From positions 62,001 through 126,000 of the forward strand of contig NZ_JAESVF010000008.1 of the NCBI RefSeq assembly GCF_038433465.1: a stretch of DNA of 64,000 bases. Direction: 5' to 3'. Positions 9,401 to 18,365 of this stretch are shown here, piece after piece; position 1 is the first letter of the stretch; the number at the start of each line of letters is the position of its first letter. This DNA comes from Galbibacter sp038433465 (GTDB taxonomy: Bacteria; Bacteroidota; Bacteroidia; Flavobacteriales; Flavobacteriaceae). Position numbers and translations under genes: made by a program. Below the pieces are notes generated by a model, which searched no databases, was not told the origin of the DNA, and was given only the letters and a program-made list of their open reading frames with translations.

Positions 9401-9805
9401 GTGAATATTAGATACCGTTTAGGAGGCGATACATTTAATAGAGCGCTTTACGAAAAAGTAGAAAATATTAGTAGAACCGAAGTTGCTTACAACCAAGATG
9501 CGAGAGCTCTATACGACCGTTGGCAAGAGCCAGGTGATATAGCAAAGTATAAAGGGATTTCTTTAACTGAGTATACGCCTATTTCTTCTCGATTTGTACA
9601 AGAAGTTAATGAACTTATTGGAGAGTCCATAAACCTTGGATATAGAGCATCCGACAAGCAATGGGTTAAAAAGTTAGGACTGCAAAGTGTACGCTTTAAC
9701 TTATACATGAATGATATTTTTAGATGGTCTTCAATTGAAGTAGAAAGAGGAATTACATATCCTTTTGCACGATCAGTTTCATTTAGTATCAACGCATCAT
9801 TTTAA
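6464..9805 (+). CDS. STN-domain SusC/RagA TonB-dependent transporter (cluster I)
   Basis: This 1113-residue protein is the outer-membrane transporter of a SusC/D pair. In order it has an unusual 23-residue extension before the hydrophobic signal sequence, an STN signalling domain (about 47-115, RVSLRVDEVTLGEAFKQI), a carboxypeptidase-regulatory-like domain (about 125-205), a TonB-box-like stretch (ELDEVVVTG), a plug and a long barrel. The STN domain is what contacts FecR in the family, consistent with the upstream sigma/anti-sigma genes. An internal ATG at 6536 (MKRTLF) could give a shorter signal peptide, but the extension is also found in the cluster II SusC. The ligand is unknown; linked peptidase and thiol-redox genes suggest peptide material. 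Confidence 0.92.
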   Translation: MKKNDSALADGFPVQEYKSILIWIMKRTLFVFFVFFLSTASFAFSQRVSLRVDEVTLGEAFKQISKETNVDFFYSDNELNVDKIVSGSFEDVELTTIVKTLVGRDFEVQKETENIILIVPAEKKNQQQTIVTGKIIDDQGVPLFGVTVVVKGTRQGGVSDDEGNYRILANQGDTLVFTYIGFNTKEVEIIDETTINVILSPDVSELDEVVVTGIVERKKESYTGAVNTISGEELKDIGNQNVIQSIKTLDPSFIVLDNNELGSNPNVLPNIEIRGKTSVSTTGVRDEFDGDPNQPLFILDGFETDLRTIVDLDMNRVKSITILKDATSTALYGAKAANGVVVVETVRPKVGELRVSYTGDFRVEIPDLTDYNLMNAEEKLIFEKLSGRWDISGNNPSGQVQLDSVYNAKLADVRRGVDTYWLEKPLQTGFSQKHAVYLSGGSENLYFGAGVNYNNIKGVMIGSGRQTWGGNLDVTYRKGKLNITNRLYVNGYDADESNYGDFSEYARANPYYRPYDEDGRITKYLDEVNISGVTSYNIANPLYNSTLNSSDNTVGFDIRNSLQAIYRFDNSFRITAGLQLKKGSVNNEIFESPQETQFDDVDIFERGRYTNSQSETFSYFGNIMLVYSKLLNEKHSINANVRADIEESRRDRYNTVAVGFPAGTNGNPSFAFGYEPNAKPGYRTNIYRRNNILGSVNYTYDKKYLVDATYRMDGSTAFGSNKKYSPFWSFGLGWNLHEEFNFDPKIISLLKIRGNIGLTGNQNFGSVATTSIYQYNNAVNVFGPGVDLIQLANEDLEWQNTLQSNLGVDFKIFDRFSGSLEFYKKTTDPLVVSIDLPSSTGVASYPLNAGQLDVKGFETILKYAPIYKVKEQIVWTIGATATSYTSEYSGFNNKLESLNDGAQESNSLIRYKDGYSPDDIWAVPSLGIDPATGKEVFLKKNGQTSFEYDADDVVAVGNLRPKLQGVLSSNLNYKGFLVGVNIRYRLGGDTFNRALYEKVENISRTEVAYNQDARALYDRWQEPGDIAKYKGISLTEYTPISSRFVQEVNELIGESINLGYRASDKQWVKKLGLQSVRFNLYMNDIFRWSSIEVERGITYPFARSVSFSINASF

Positions 9806-9844
9806 GCAGAAGAATTTCTAAGTCAGAAATAAAAAAACAAACAT

Positions 9845-11272
9845 ATGAAAACATATTTAAAACTATCAATAGTTTTTCTTTTTGGTTTACTGATGGGTTC
9901 TTGTAATGAGTATCTCGATGTAAAACCAGAAGATAAATACCTTGAAGAGCAGGTGTACAGTTCAGAAGAAGGAATTAATAATTTACTGAATGGAGTGTAC
10001 ATTAATTTAGCCGAGAATAATTTATACGGTGGGCAATTAACCATGAGTACTGTTGAATTATTGGCGCAACGATATAATGTTTCAAACGCTAACCACGACT
10101 GGTACGATCACGGTCATTATTTGTATGACGAAACAAGTGTTAGAGCTAGTTTTGAAGGAATTTGGACAAGTGCTTATGAGGTTGTTATAAACCTGAATTC
10201 TTTACTTGAAGGAATTGAAAAATACAGTACGCTACCAGAGTGGAAAAAGAATATTATTAAAGGAGAAGCTTTAGGTTTGAGAGCGATGATTCAGTTTGAC
10301 TTATTGCGTTTATTTGGACCAGTTTATCTTACAAATGCATCAGACTTAAGTATTCCTTATTACACTGAAGCAAAAGCAGAAGCTAATAGTTTTTTACCTG
10401 CTACAGATGTTGTTAATATGGTGCTTTCAGATTTAAATGAAGCTGAAACATTATTAGAAAACGATCCGATAATTACAAATGGTATTGTAGAAGATCCTGA
10501 GCAACCGTTTTATTCTTTCAGAAATTTACGTTTAAATTACTACGGAATTAAAGCACTACAGGCCCGTGTACATTTGTATGCAGGAAACACGCAAGAGGCA
10601 TTAACTACAGCGCAATTTGTAATTGATGAAACTTCTGGTTTGTTACCATGGACAGAACCGTCGGCAGTTATTTCTAGCGATAACAGAGATCGTGTTTTTT
10701 CTTCAGAAATAATTTTTGCGGTTCAGAACCTGTCTTTATACACGCGTCACAATAATTTGTTTTCGAATAACTTAACAGATGCTAAAATTTTAGCGCCAAA
10801 TACCACTCGAATTGAGCAAGTGTTTGAGTCTAATGAAAGCGATTATCGTTTCAATTCTAGTTGGGTTGTTCCTTCGGATGGTGTGAGAAGTTACAGAACT
10901 TTTACAAAATATGCAGATGTAACAGATAAAGACTTGTCGTTTAGATTTATGCAACCAATTGTTAGAAAAACAGAGATGTATTATATCGTGGCAGAAACTA
11001 CTCCAGATGTAGCATTGGCAAAACAATACCTTGATGAGGTAAGATACAATAGAGGTTTGGTAGCATTAGATGAGGATGTGGATATTTCAGAAGAAATAAG
11101 AAAAGAATACATGAAAGAATTTTATGGCGAAGGGCAGTTGTTCTTTTATTACAAAAGAAACAATATAGAGGCTATTCCAGACGGAAATTCTACTTCATCA
11201 TCTAGAACAGTATCAATGGGAGTTGAAAACTATGTGGTGCCAATTCCAGAGTCAGAAACAAAATTTCAGTAA
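9845..11272 (+). CDS. SusD/RagB-family surface lipoprotein (cluster I)
   Basis: 475-residue SusD homologue with a lipoprotein signal ending in a LMGSC lipobox. The family sits as a lid on SusC and captures ligand. Family signs are the NEYLDVKPEDKY start, helical TPR-like regions (for example GEALGLRAMIQFDLLRLFGP) and the C-terminal RagB region with YYIVAETTPDVALAKQYLDEVR and RKEYMKEFYGEGQLFFYYKR. It follows susC by 39 bases and precedes the next lipoprotein gene by 12, so the genes are co-transcribed. The substrate is not predictable from sequence. Confidence 0.92.
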   Translation: MKTYLKLSIVFLFGLLMGSCNEYLDVKPEDKYLEEQVYSSEEGINNLLNGVYINLAENNLYGGQLTMSTVELLAQRYNVSNANHDWYDHGHYLYDETSVRASFEGIWTSAYEVVINLNSLLEGIEKYSTLPEWKKNIIKGEALGLRAMIQFDLLRLFGPVYLTNASDLSIPYYTEAKAEANSFLPATDVVNMVLSDLNEAETLLENDPIITNGIVEDPEQPFYSFRNLRLNYYGIKALQARVHLYAGNTQEALTTAQFVIDETSGLLPWTEPSAVISSDNRDRVFSSEIIFAVQNLSLYTRHNNLFSNNLTDAKILAPNTTRIEQVFESNESDYRFNSSWVVPSDGVRSYRTFTKYADVTDKDLSFRFMQPIVRKTEMYYIVAETTPDVALAKQYLDEVRYNRGLVALDEDVDISEEIRKEYMKEFYGEGQLFFYYKRNNIEAIPDGNSTSSSRTVSMGVENYVVPIPESETKFQ

Positions 11273-11284
11273 AAAACTCAGAAC

Positions 11285-12046
11285 ATGAAAACATATTTCT
11301 ATTATATATTATTTGCAATTACCGTATGTGTTGCATCTTGCGATAAAGACGAAATAGATACTTACAAAGGTCAAAACAGCGTCTATTTTACATGGCCTGT
11401 TGAAGGAACTTACGTAAATCGATTGCTAGCGTATCCAGACAGTATTGGAGTTTCTTTTGCGTTTATTCCGCCAACTATTAATGATACTATTTTAATGTTG
11501 CCTATTTCGGTTCAAGGAAAATTGGCCGATGTGGACAGAACTGTAAGTGTAGCTGTAACCGATTCGAGTACTGCTGTTCAAGGAGAACATTTTGATTTGC
11601 CAGAAACTATTGTTTTTAGAGCCAATCAACCAACCGATTCTATTCCTATTACATTCCATAGAACGCCAGACATGAAAGAGAATAGATTTAGACTGCAATT
11701 ACAACTGCAAGCTAATGATGATTTTTCAACAGAAATGAACAGTAAAGAAAACGACTTTACAGGCGAAGTTTTAAACTATACAAAGTTTGATATTACTATT
11801 AGTGATATTCTAGAAACTCCTCCGTATTGGGTGGATTATTACTTCGGAACATTTACAGCAAAGAAACTTTTCTTGATGAGTGACTTACTTGGAATTTCTA
11901 CGGAAACTTTCAATCAAGTTGTAAGTGTAGGAGATGTAAGGTTTTATGCAAGTTTTATGAAGCGATATTTAGCAGAACAAAAATTAAACGGGGAAACTGT
12001 TTATGAAGATGATGGTTCTGAAATGGAAATGGGTCCAAATGCCTAA
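11285..12046 (+). CDS. DUF4843-like surface lipoprotein (cluster I)
   Basis: A 253-residue lipoprotein with lipobox VASC and an early DTYKGQNSVYF segment, matching the DUF4843 family often encoded directly after SusD. Such proteins are thought to be accessory surface ligand-binding subunits. The middle portion looks beta-sandwich-like (VTDSSTAVQGEHFDLP resembles a Calx-beta-type strand pattern). It is in the same operon as susC/D. No catalytic motif is visible. The family assignment is from pattern recognition. Confidence 0.7.
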   Translation: MKTYFYYILFAITVCVASCDKDEIDTYKGQNSVYFTWPVEGTYVNRLLAYPDSIGVSFAFIPPTINDTILMLPISVQGKLADVDRTVSVAVTDSSTAVQGEHFDLPETIVFRANQPTDSIPITFHRTPDMKENRFRLQLQLQANDDFSTEMNSKENDFTGEVLNYTKFDITISDILETPPYWVDYYFGTFTAKKLFLMSDLLGISTETFNQVVSVGDVRFYASFMKRYLAEQKLNGETVYEDDGSEMEMGPNA

Positions 12047-12073
12047 AAATTAATCAACCTAAAAAAATTAAAA

Positions 12074-13546
12074 ATGTATAAATATTATAAATACAGTATT
12101 TTATTTGTGTTAATTTCTGTTTTAGTATTTGTGAGTTCGTGTACTAAAGACCTAGGAAATTACGATTATAAAGAAATAAATGAAGTGCAAATAAGTGGTA
12201 TTGATACTACCTATACTGCACTTTTGGGAGAACCATTTGCAATTACTCCAGAACTTAATTTCACAAAAAGCACAAACGGAGACGATAGTCAATATACTTA
12301 CGAGTGGATAGCTTTTAATACAGATTTAGGTTTGCTGTCAGACGATATAAAGAAAGACTTGGCAATTACTAAAAATTTAGACCTTGAATCTTTAACCATT
12401 CCACCTGGAACCTATAAAGTTTATTACAGAGTAACCGATACACAAACTGAGGTACAATGGTCTAAGTCGTTTATGCTTGTAGTTTCGAGCAGTATTCAAA
12501 GAGGTTGGATTGTTTTAAACGACGACCAAGGAAAAGCGAGGTTAGATATGGTATCTATTATTGATACGGTTTATCAACCTATTCACGATGTGTTAGATTA
12601 TACGGGTTCTGCACTTAAATTGGAAGGAGAACCACTTAACGTAGCTTGTTATTCTTACGATCCTCAATTTTATGGCGTGTATGTTAATACTACCGGAAAC
12701 GGAACTACTAAAATAGATCCTCTAACGTTCGATTGGGAAGATACCTACCGTTTATCTTATGAAATGCTAACAAATGTACCTACCGACTTTGGTGCCGATT
12801 TTGTACAACCAATTCGAGGAGGAGAATCTTTTGTGTATAAAGATGGAGATGTATACTACTATTACAGACCATTCTCAATTCGATATGGAGTTCCAATTAA
12901 TTACATTGAGGGTGAAGAAAAACCTTTTAAAGCGTCTCCATTTATAGGAACAGGATACATCAATATTTTATATGATGTAGATAATCAAAGATTTGTGCGA
13001 TTCCTACAAAGAGGTTCTTCTTCTTTAGAGATGCCAAATCATAATAGGTTTGATTACAACACAGGAAAAGATTTAGTGTTCATGACACAAACACCTTACA
13101 ATAGAGGTGAGGTTTTTGCAATTTTAAAAGATCCTGCCGATGCTAAACTTTATTTGGCTAGAATTAGATCTGATAGAGCTATCGGGCAACGTTATTATGA
13201 TGAAATTCCAGAAGAGTCGGCTCAGTTGATGAGCCAAGCTACTCAGTTTGCAATAAGTCCAGATTATGGATACATTTTTTATAACGTGGGCGGAAAAATT
13301 TATGAATATGACTTCAACTTGAAAACAAGTAAGTTAATGATCGATAAAGGAAGCGATCAAATTACAGTTTTACAATTTGAGCAATATTCACCTTTCTCTA
13401 AAGATCTAATTGTTGCAAGTTGCGATGCAAACGGAGCAAATGGTAAAATGGAGTTGTACACAGTACCACCTGTAAATGGAGATTTAGAATTAAACCTTTC
13501 GTTTGATGGGTTTGCAAAAATTGTAAGTATTGCATTTAAAATTTAA
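12074..13546 (+). CDS. PKD-like family lipoprotein (cluster I)
   Basis: Lipoprotein of 490 residues (lipobox VSSC). After the DLGNYDYKEINEVQISGID segment typical of PKD-like SusD-linked lipoproteins there is an Ig/PKD-like domain (about 30-135) and then a long region with repeated beta-propeller-like strands and aromatic residues. It is the last gene before a strong terminator hairpin (13583-13623). It probably lies on the surface with SusC/D and DUF4843 as part of the capture machinery. No enzyme motif is seen. Confidence 0.7.
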   Translation: MYKYYKYSILFVLISVLVFVSSCTKDLGNYDYKEINEVQISGIDTTYTALLGEPFAITPELNFTKSTNGDDSQYTYEWIAFNTDLGLLSDDIKKDLAITKNLDLESLTIPPGTYKVYYRVTDTQTEVQWSKSFMLVVSSSIQRGWIVLNDDQGKARLDMVSIIDTVYQPIHDVLDYTGSALKLEGEPLNVACYSYDPQFYGVYVNTTGNGTTKIDPLTFDWEDTYRLSYEMLTNVPTDFGADFVQPIRGGESFVYKDGDVYYYYRPFSIRYGVPINYIEGEEKPFKASPFIGTGYINILYDVDNQRFVRFLQRGSSSLEMPNHNRFDYNTGKDLVFMTQTPYNRGEVFAILKDPADAKLYLARIRSDRAIGQRYYDEIPEESAQLMSQATQFAISPDYGYIFYNVGGKIYEYDFNLKTSKLMIDKGSDQITVLQFEQYSPFSKDLIVASCDANGANGKMELYTVPPVNGDLELNLSFDGFAKIVSIAFKI

Positions 13547-13582
13547 TAATGTTTGATGTTGTATTTTGATTGATTAGCTATA

Positions 13583-13623
13583 AGTAACCTTCAAGTATTT
13601 TGATAAATATATTGGAGGTTACT
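13583..13623 (+). terminator. Terminator closing the cluster I SusC/D operon
   Basis: AGTAACCTTCAA (13583-13594) pairs with TTGGAGGTTACT (13612-13623) with one G-T wobble, followed by a T-rich tract. It separates the SusC/D-lipoprotein operon from the protease and thioredoxin genes downstream. Confidence 0.75.
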
Positions 13624-13669
13624 TTAATTTTTTCAAATACACTGAAGCGTTAAAATGATTTTTTAATAT

Positions 13670-14908
13670 ATGAAGAGAATAACGTTTTTTGGTTTGTTGT
13701 TTTTTGCGTTTGCTGTACATGCACAAAAAATAGAGCAACAAACCGTATCAACCTACGAAAAAGCTTTTAAAAACAGAAGCTTTGAAGCGATGGAGGCTAT
13801 ATTGGCTCAAAATTTTACAATTGGAGTTTACCAACGCCCTTCAACAGATATAATGCTGAAAAGTATTCTTTCAAAATATTTTCAGTTAGATTCTATTCAG
13901 CTAAAAGAAGTAAATGCTGTAGCGAGTGGAAAAGAGATAAAGCTGAAGTATTTTTTTAAAGATCGAAAACCATTTGTGTCAAATTTAAAACTCAACGGTA
14001 ATAACCAAATTCAATATGTAGATTTATTTGATAAGTTATACAAAATAGACAGATATCAAAATAGCGAAATTGTAGCGAGTTTTCCTTTTGAAATGGAAAA
14101 TGGCTCGATTGTAGTAAAAGTAAAATTAAACGACTCTCCGGAAGAATTTAAAATGCTTTTTGATACGGGTGCTGATGGTATGGCGATTAGCGAAGTCACA
14201 GCAAAAAAAGCTCAGGTTAAAAACTTAAGAGATAGAAAAACGGATGTAGTAGGAGGAACGATGAATGTAAAATTCTCTTCAGGAAATACAATTCACGTCG
14301 GCGGAATTTCAATCCCAAACCAAAATACGGTTGTGTTCGGTACAGTTAGAAATGGCTATGACGGACTTTTTGGGAAAAACTTCTTGGCAAAATACATTAC
14401 AAGAATAAATTTTGACACAAAAACAATTACGCTGTATTCTTTCGGAAAATTCGAATATCCTAAAGAAGGATGTAAACTCCCATTTGAATATGCTACACAA
14501 CTTCCAATTGTTAATCTAGAACTTGAATTAAATTCTGGGAAACAGGTGAGTGGTGATTTTGTTTTTGATACTGGAGCCGATTATAATATAATAGCTTTTG
14601 GACCTTTTGTTGAAGCAAATCAACTAGAAGAAGGGTTTAAAGTTGACTTTATGTCTACAAACTATAGTTTCGGACAACAAACCGCAATTAAAATGGGAAG
14701 CGCCAACAAGCTCTCTATAGGAACTTTTGACTTTAAAGCAGTTCCAACCGCCTTACAAGAGTTTGATGCCGATAATCAGCAGTGGTCTTCACATGATGGA
14801 TCTTTAGGGATTTCGATAATAAATCGCTTTAACATCATTGTAAACGCTTTAGATAAAGTAATTTACCTGGAGCCAAATAATAATTTTAATACTTCTTTTA
14901 AGAAATAA
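13670..14908 (+). CDS. Secreted retropepsin-like aspartyl protease with tandem DTGA lobes
   Basis: A 412-residue protein with a signal peptide (cleavage near VHAQ), an N-terminal region at about 20-125 that looks like a SnoaL/NTF2-type fold, and two aspartyl-protease-like lobes. Each lobe has the catalytic motif: FDTGADG with Asp165 and FDTGADY with Asp300. A two-lobe arrangement can make an intramolecular active site like pepsin. The gene is 123 bases beyond the cluster I terminator and 18 bases before the TlpA-like gene, so these two form their own unit. Peptide processing linked to SusC/D uptake is an inference from the neighbourhood. Confidence 0.75.
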   Translation: MKRITFFGLLFFAFAVHAQKIEQQTVSTYEKAFKNRSFEAMEAILAQNFTIGVYQRPSTDIMLKSILSKYFQLDSIQLKEVNAVASGKEIKLKYFFKDRKPFVSNLKLNGNNQIQYVDLFDKLYKIDRYQNSEIVASFPFEMENGSIVVKVKLNDSPEEFKMLFDTGADGMAISEVTAKKAQVKNLRDRKTDVVGGTMNVKFSSGNTIHVGGISIPNQNTVVFGTVRNGYDGLFGKNFLAKYITRINFDTKTITLYSFGKFEYPKEGCKLPFEYATQLPIVNLELELNSGKQVSGDFVFDTGADYNIIAFGPFVEANQLEEGFKVDFMSTNYSFGQQTAIKMGSANKLSIGTFDFKAVPTALQEFDADNQQWSSHDGSLGISIINRFNIIVNALDKVIYLEPNNNFNTSFKK

Positions 14909-14926
14909 AAACGATAAAACTAACAG

Positions 14927-16324
14927 ATGAAAAACCCAAAGATTTATTTTTTAGTTTGTAGTTTAATGATGGCTTACATCTCATTTGCTACAAAAAAAGA
15001 CAATTTCACTACCATACGTGGACATTTTGATTATGCTGAAAAAGCAACTGAAATTACACTTCATCATGTAAAAGATGGAACTTTAGAACCTTATGCTTCT
15101 TCCAAAATTAATACTGAAGGAGATTTTGGTTTCTCAGTGCCAATAGTAGAACCTGGATTTTACTATTTAGATTACGGGCAAATGGCTCCAAAGCGTATGT
15201 ATCAACTTATTCGTCTCTATTTAGAGCCTGGCTTGGATATAGCGTTAGAAATAAATAAAAGAAGCTATGAGCTTAATGGGAAAAAAGTCGGACATAACAA
15301 ATTAGTGCATCAAGCAAACGAAATTTATAACAAGCTTGCTGTGTTTATTGCATTCAACCCTAGAGTTTCATACGAGCAGTTTTACCCATTTTTAGCTTCA
15401 GAAGAAATGAGCGAAATAACAAAGTTTTCAAATTCTATTAATACAAAAGATGAAGAATTTAATAAGCTTTTAAAGTTGGCTGTTCAAGCAGATGTAGAAA
15501 ACACATTGTTTTTATTTAACAGATTACCACGTACTACACATCCAGACCCATCGGATGTGCCGAGTATTTATGAAGAGTTGTTTACAGATGGAATTAAATT
15601 TTCAGATCCAAATATATTACGTTTAGAAAATGGAGTTTCATGGATGGAAAATTACTTTTTCTATTATTCATTTCATGGAAAATATAGTCGTTCAAATGTT
15701 CAAGGTTTAAAAGATTATTTGTCACATATTTCTGATGATAGAGTAAAAGAAGTACTCGTTCGAGAAACAGTTAAGAGAGGTAAACTGAAACCGTTTGAGT
15801 ATGATAAAATCATGGAATTTTCACGTGAATATATGGTTTCAGAAACAAGTAAGAATTTTTTATTAGAATATGAAAAAGACTTACATTCTGAGGCAGGACA
15901 AAGTGGATTCAACTTTTCCTATGAAGATATTGATGGTAAGATGGTTTCTTTTTCAGATTTTAGAGGGAAGTATGTCTATATCGATTTGTGGGCAACTTGG
16001 TGTGGGCCGTGTAAAAAACAAATTCCGTATTTAAAAGAGTTAGAAGAAGAGTATGCAGACGATAATATTGAGTTTTTGAGTATTTCTTTAGACAAACCAG
16101 CCGATAAGGAAAAATGGAAAAAGTTTGTAAAAGACAACAATCTAACAGGCGTACAATTGGTTGCCGATAAAGCTTTTGAGTCTGCCGTAGCAATAAATTA
16201 CAGTATCAATGCGATTCCTCGTTTTTTACTTTTTGATACCGAAGGTAAGATTATTTCTAGCGATGCAATACGACCATCAAATCCAGAGTTGAAATCGCAA
16301 TTAGATTCAATCTTAAAAAAGTAA
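14927..16324 (+). CDS. Extracytoplasmic TlpA-like thioredoxin-fold protein (cluster I)
   Basis: This protein of 465 residues has a signal peptide, an N-terminal beta domain (about 25-110, TTIRGHFDYAEKATEITLHH) of the kind preceding many Bacteroidota TlpA proteins, a helical middle and a C-terminal AhpC/TSA-Redoxin domain (about 325-465). The active site ATWCGPCKK (about 355-363) and a downstream cis-proline (NAIPRFLLFD) are intact. It likely acts as a periplasmic thiol reductase. It is followed by dsbD, which could supply its electrons. The specific substrate is unknown. Confidence 0.85.
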   Translation: MKNPKIYFLVCSLMMAYISFATKKDNFTTIRGHFDYAEKATEITLHHVKDGTLEPYASSKINTEGDFGFSVPIVEPGFYYLDYGQMAPKRMYQLIRLYLEPGLDIALEINKRSYELNGKKVGHNKLVHQANEIYNKLAVFIAFNPRVSYEQFYPFLASEEMSEITKFSNSINTKDEEFNKLLKLAVQADVENTLFLFNRLPRTTHPDPSDVPSIYEELFTDGIKFSDPNILRLENGVSWMENYFFYYSFHGKYSRSNVQGLKDYLSHISDDRVKEVLVRETVKRGKLKPFEYDKIMEFSREYMVSETSKNFLLEYEKDLHSEAGQSGFNFSYEDIDGKMVSFSDFRGKYVYIDLWATWCGPCKKQIPYLKELEEEYADDNIEFLSISLDKPADKEKWKKFVKDNNLTGVQLVADKAFESAVAINYSINAIPRFLLFDTEGKIISSDAIRPSNPELKSQLDSILKK

Positions 16325-16344
16325 TTTAATCTGTCTAAAAAAGT

Positions 16345-16352
16345 TACTTTTG
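16345..16352 (+). promoter_or_regulatory. TANNTTTG -7 box for dsbD
   Basis: TACTTTTG matches the Bacteroidota -7 consensus TANNTTTG and lies 30 bases before the dsbD ATG at 16383. It overlaps an in-frame TTG at 16350, which supports ATG 16383 as the true start. No clear -33 TTTG is visible. Confidence 0.55.
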
Positions 16353-16382
16353 TCAAAATCCCCTAACAAAGCATACAATATA

Positions 16383-18311
16383 ATGAAGCATTTTTTTTTA
16401 ATTTTAGTTTTTATCGGATTTCAATTCGGGTGGGCTCAAAGCGCCAATCCAGTGAGTTGGAATACAGAAGTAAATAAAGTTTCGGATACGGAAATTGAAT
16501 TAATTACCACAGCTACCATTGAAGAAGGGTGGCATATGTATTCACAGCTCATTGGAGACGAAGGGCCAGAAGCTACGCAGTTTACTTATGAAACTGTTGA
16601 AAGTTTCCAATTAAACGGAACAACCAAAGAAGACAAGGGTATGATGGTGCACGATTCTATTTTTGAAGCAAAAATTAGAGCTTTTAAAAATACAGCAACC
16701 TTTGTGCAACACATTTCGTTAAAAGATAAAAACTTAAAAGAAGTTGTTGGGGAGGTTGTATTTATGGTGTGTAACAACAAACGTTGTTTGCCTCCAAAAA
16801 AGGAAACTTTAAAGTTTACTTTAACAGAAAAGAGTCAAGCGGCTGCAGCAACTACAGCTCAAGATTCAACTAAAGAACAAGAGCAAAAAGGCTTATTTAC
16901 TATTTTCATTATCGCATTTTTATCGGGGTTTGCAGCGTTACTTACGCCATGTGTTTTCCCGATGATTCCAATGACGGTAAGTTTCTTTACCAAACAAAGT
17001 AAAACTCGTGCAAAAGGAATTCGAAATGCTGTTTTGTATGGCTTTTTTATCGTTGTTATTTACGTGTTTTTAGGAGCAGTTGTTACGTGGCTTTTCGGCG
17101 CTAGTGCTTTAAATGCGCTTTCAACAAATGTTTGGTTCAACCTAATTTTCTTTATCATTCTTGTTGTTTTCGCCGTTTCATTTTTAGGTGCTTTTGAAAT
17201 TGTTTTACCATATTCTTGGGCAAATAAAGTGGACAGGCAAGCCGATAGAGGAGGTATTATAGGAATCTTTTTTATGGCATTGGCACTTGCAATTGTTTCA
17301 TTCTCATGCACAGGGCCTATTGTTGGAACCTTGCTAGTAGAAGCAGCGAGTAAGGGCGGAATTGCACCTTTTGTTGGGATGCTTGGTTTTTCACTAGCCT
17401 TAGCTTTACCTTTTGCATTATTTGCAGCATTTCCTGGATGGTTAAATTCTATGCCAAAGTCTGGAGGATGGCTCAATACCGTAAAAGTGTTTTTAGGGTT
17501 TTTAGAATTGGCATTGGCGTTTAAATTTTTATCGAATGCCGATTTGGTATTGCAATTACATATTTTACAACGAGAAGTATTTTTAGCCATTTGGATAGCC
17601 ATTTTTGGAACACTTGCTTTTTATCTCTTCGGAAAAATTAAACTCCCACACGATTCACCAGAAACACATATTTCTGTAGGAAGATTGAGTATGGGACTTT
17701 TAGTTTTGGCATTTACAATTTACCTGATTCCTGGATTATGGGGGGCAAGATTACAGCTTATTAGTGGTTTCCCACCAGCTATGCATTACAGCGAATCGCC
17801 TTACGGAGTTGGATACACAAAAACGGGTGGAGGCGAAAGTGTTTCTACTGAAATTCCTGAAGGAGCGCATTTAGGTCCGAACGATATTATTGCTTTTACC
17901 GATTATGAAGATGGATTGGCGTATGCTAAAAAAGTGAAAAAGCCCGTTTTAATCGACTTTACAGGGTATGCATGTGTGAATTGTAGAAAAATGGAAGAGC
18001 GCGTATGGAGTGACCCAAGTGTACTGAGCGTGTTAAAGAGTGATATTGTATTGATTTCTTTGTATGTAGACGATAAACGTGAATTACCTGAAGGGGAAGA
18101 AGTAGTTTCTGAAATTACAGGAAAAAAATTAAAGTATATCGGACAAAAATGGAGCGAGTTTCAAACTCTACGTTACAAAGCCAACGCCCAACCTTTTTAT
18201 GTGTTAATGGATTTAAATGAGGAGAATCTTAACGCTCCAGTTGGATACACCCCAGATATCGAAGAATATTTGGCATGGTTAAAAGATGGAATTGGAAATT
18301 TTAAGAAGTAA
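16383..18311 (+). CDS. dsbD: Thiol:disulfide interchange protein DsbD
   Basis: This 642-residue protein carries reducing power from cytoplasmic thioredoxin across the inner membrane to periplasmic thiol proteins. It has a signal peptide, an nDsbD domain (about 20-140, VCNNKRCLPPK), a multi-helix DsbD membrane domain (about 165-450) with the paired cysteines in TPCVFPMIP and FSCTGPIVG, and a C-terminal thioredoxin domain with CVNC at about 530-533. The three-domain order is complete. ATG 16383 is chosen because upstream in-frame TTG 16350 lies in the promoter. It follows the TlpA-like gene and ends in a strong terminator. Confidence 0.93.
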   Translation: MKHFFLILVFIGFQFGWAQSANPVSWNTEVNKVSDTEIELITTATIEEGWHMYSQLIGDEGPEATQFTYETVESFQLNGTTKEDKGMMVHDSIFEAKIRAFKNTATFVQHISLKDKNLKEVVGEVVFMVCNNKRCLPPKKETLKFTLTEKSQAAAATTAQDSTKEQEQKGLFTIFIIAFLSGFAALLTPCVFPMIPMTVSFFTKQSKTRAKGIRNAVLYGFFIVVIYVFLGAVVTWLFGASALNALSTNVWFNLIFFIILVVFAVSFLGAFEIVLPYSWANKVDRQADRGGIIGIFFMALALAIVSFSCTGPIVGTLLVEAASKGGIAPFVGMLGFSLALALPFALFAAFPGWLNSMPKSGGWLNTVKVFLGFLELALAFKFLSNADLVLQLHILQREVFLAIWIAIFGTLAFYLFGKIKLPHDSPETHISVGRLSMGLLVLAFTIYLIPGLWGARLQLISGFPPAMHYSESPYGVGYTKTGGGESVSTEIPEGAHLGPNDIIAFTDYEDGLAYAKKVKKPVLIDFTGYACVNCRKMEERVWSDPSVLSVLKSDIVLISLYVDDKRELPEGEEVVSEITGKKLKYIGQKWSEFQTLRYKANAQPFYVLMDLNEENLNAPVGYTPDIEEYLAWLKDGIGNFKK

Positions 18312-18330
18312 TTCGATTACATAGATATTG

Positions 18331-18361
18331 AAAGAGGCTGTTAGTATATAACAGCCTCTTT
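18331..18361. terminator. Terminator between dsbD and a convergent lipoprotein gene
   Basis: AAAGAGGCTGTTA pairs perfectly with TAACAGCCTCTTT across a 5-base loop, followed by a T-rich run. It serves dsbD and probably also the minus-strand gene ending at 18366. Confidence 0.9.
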
Positions 18362-18365
18362 TATT

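Noticed and set aside
17060..17602. 180-codon antisense ORF across dsbD
   Set aside because: It mirrors the membrane-domain codons of dsbD, has no family features and lies wholly inside a confident gene.
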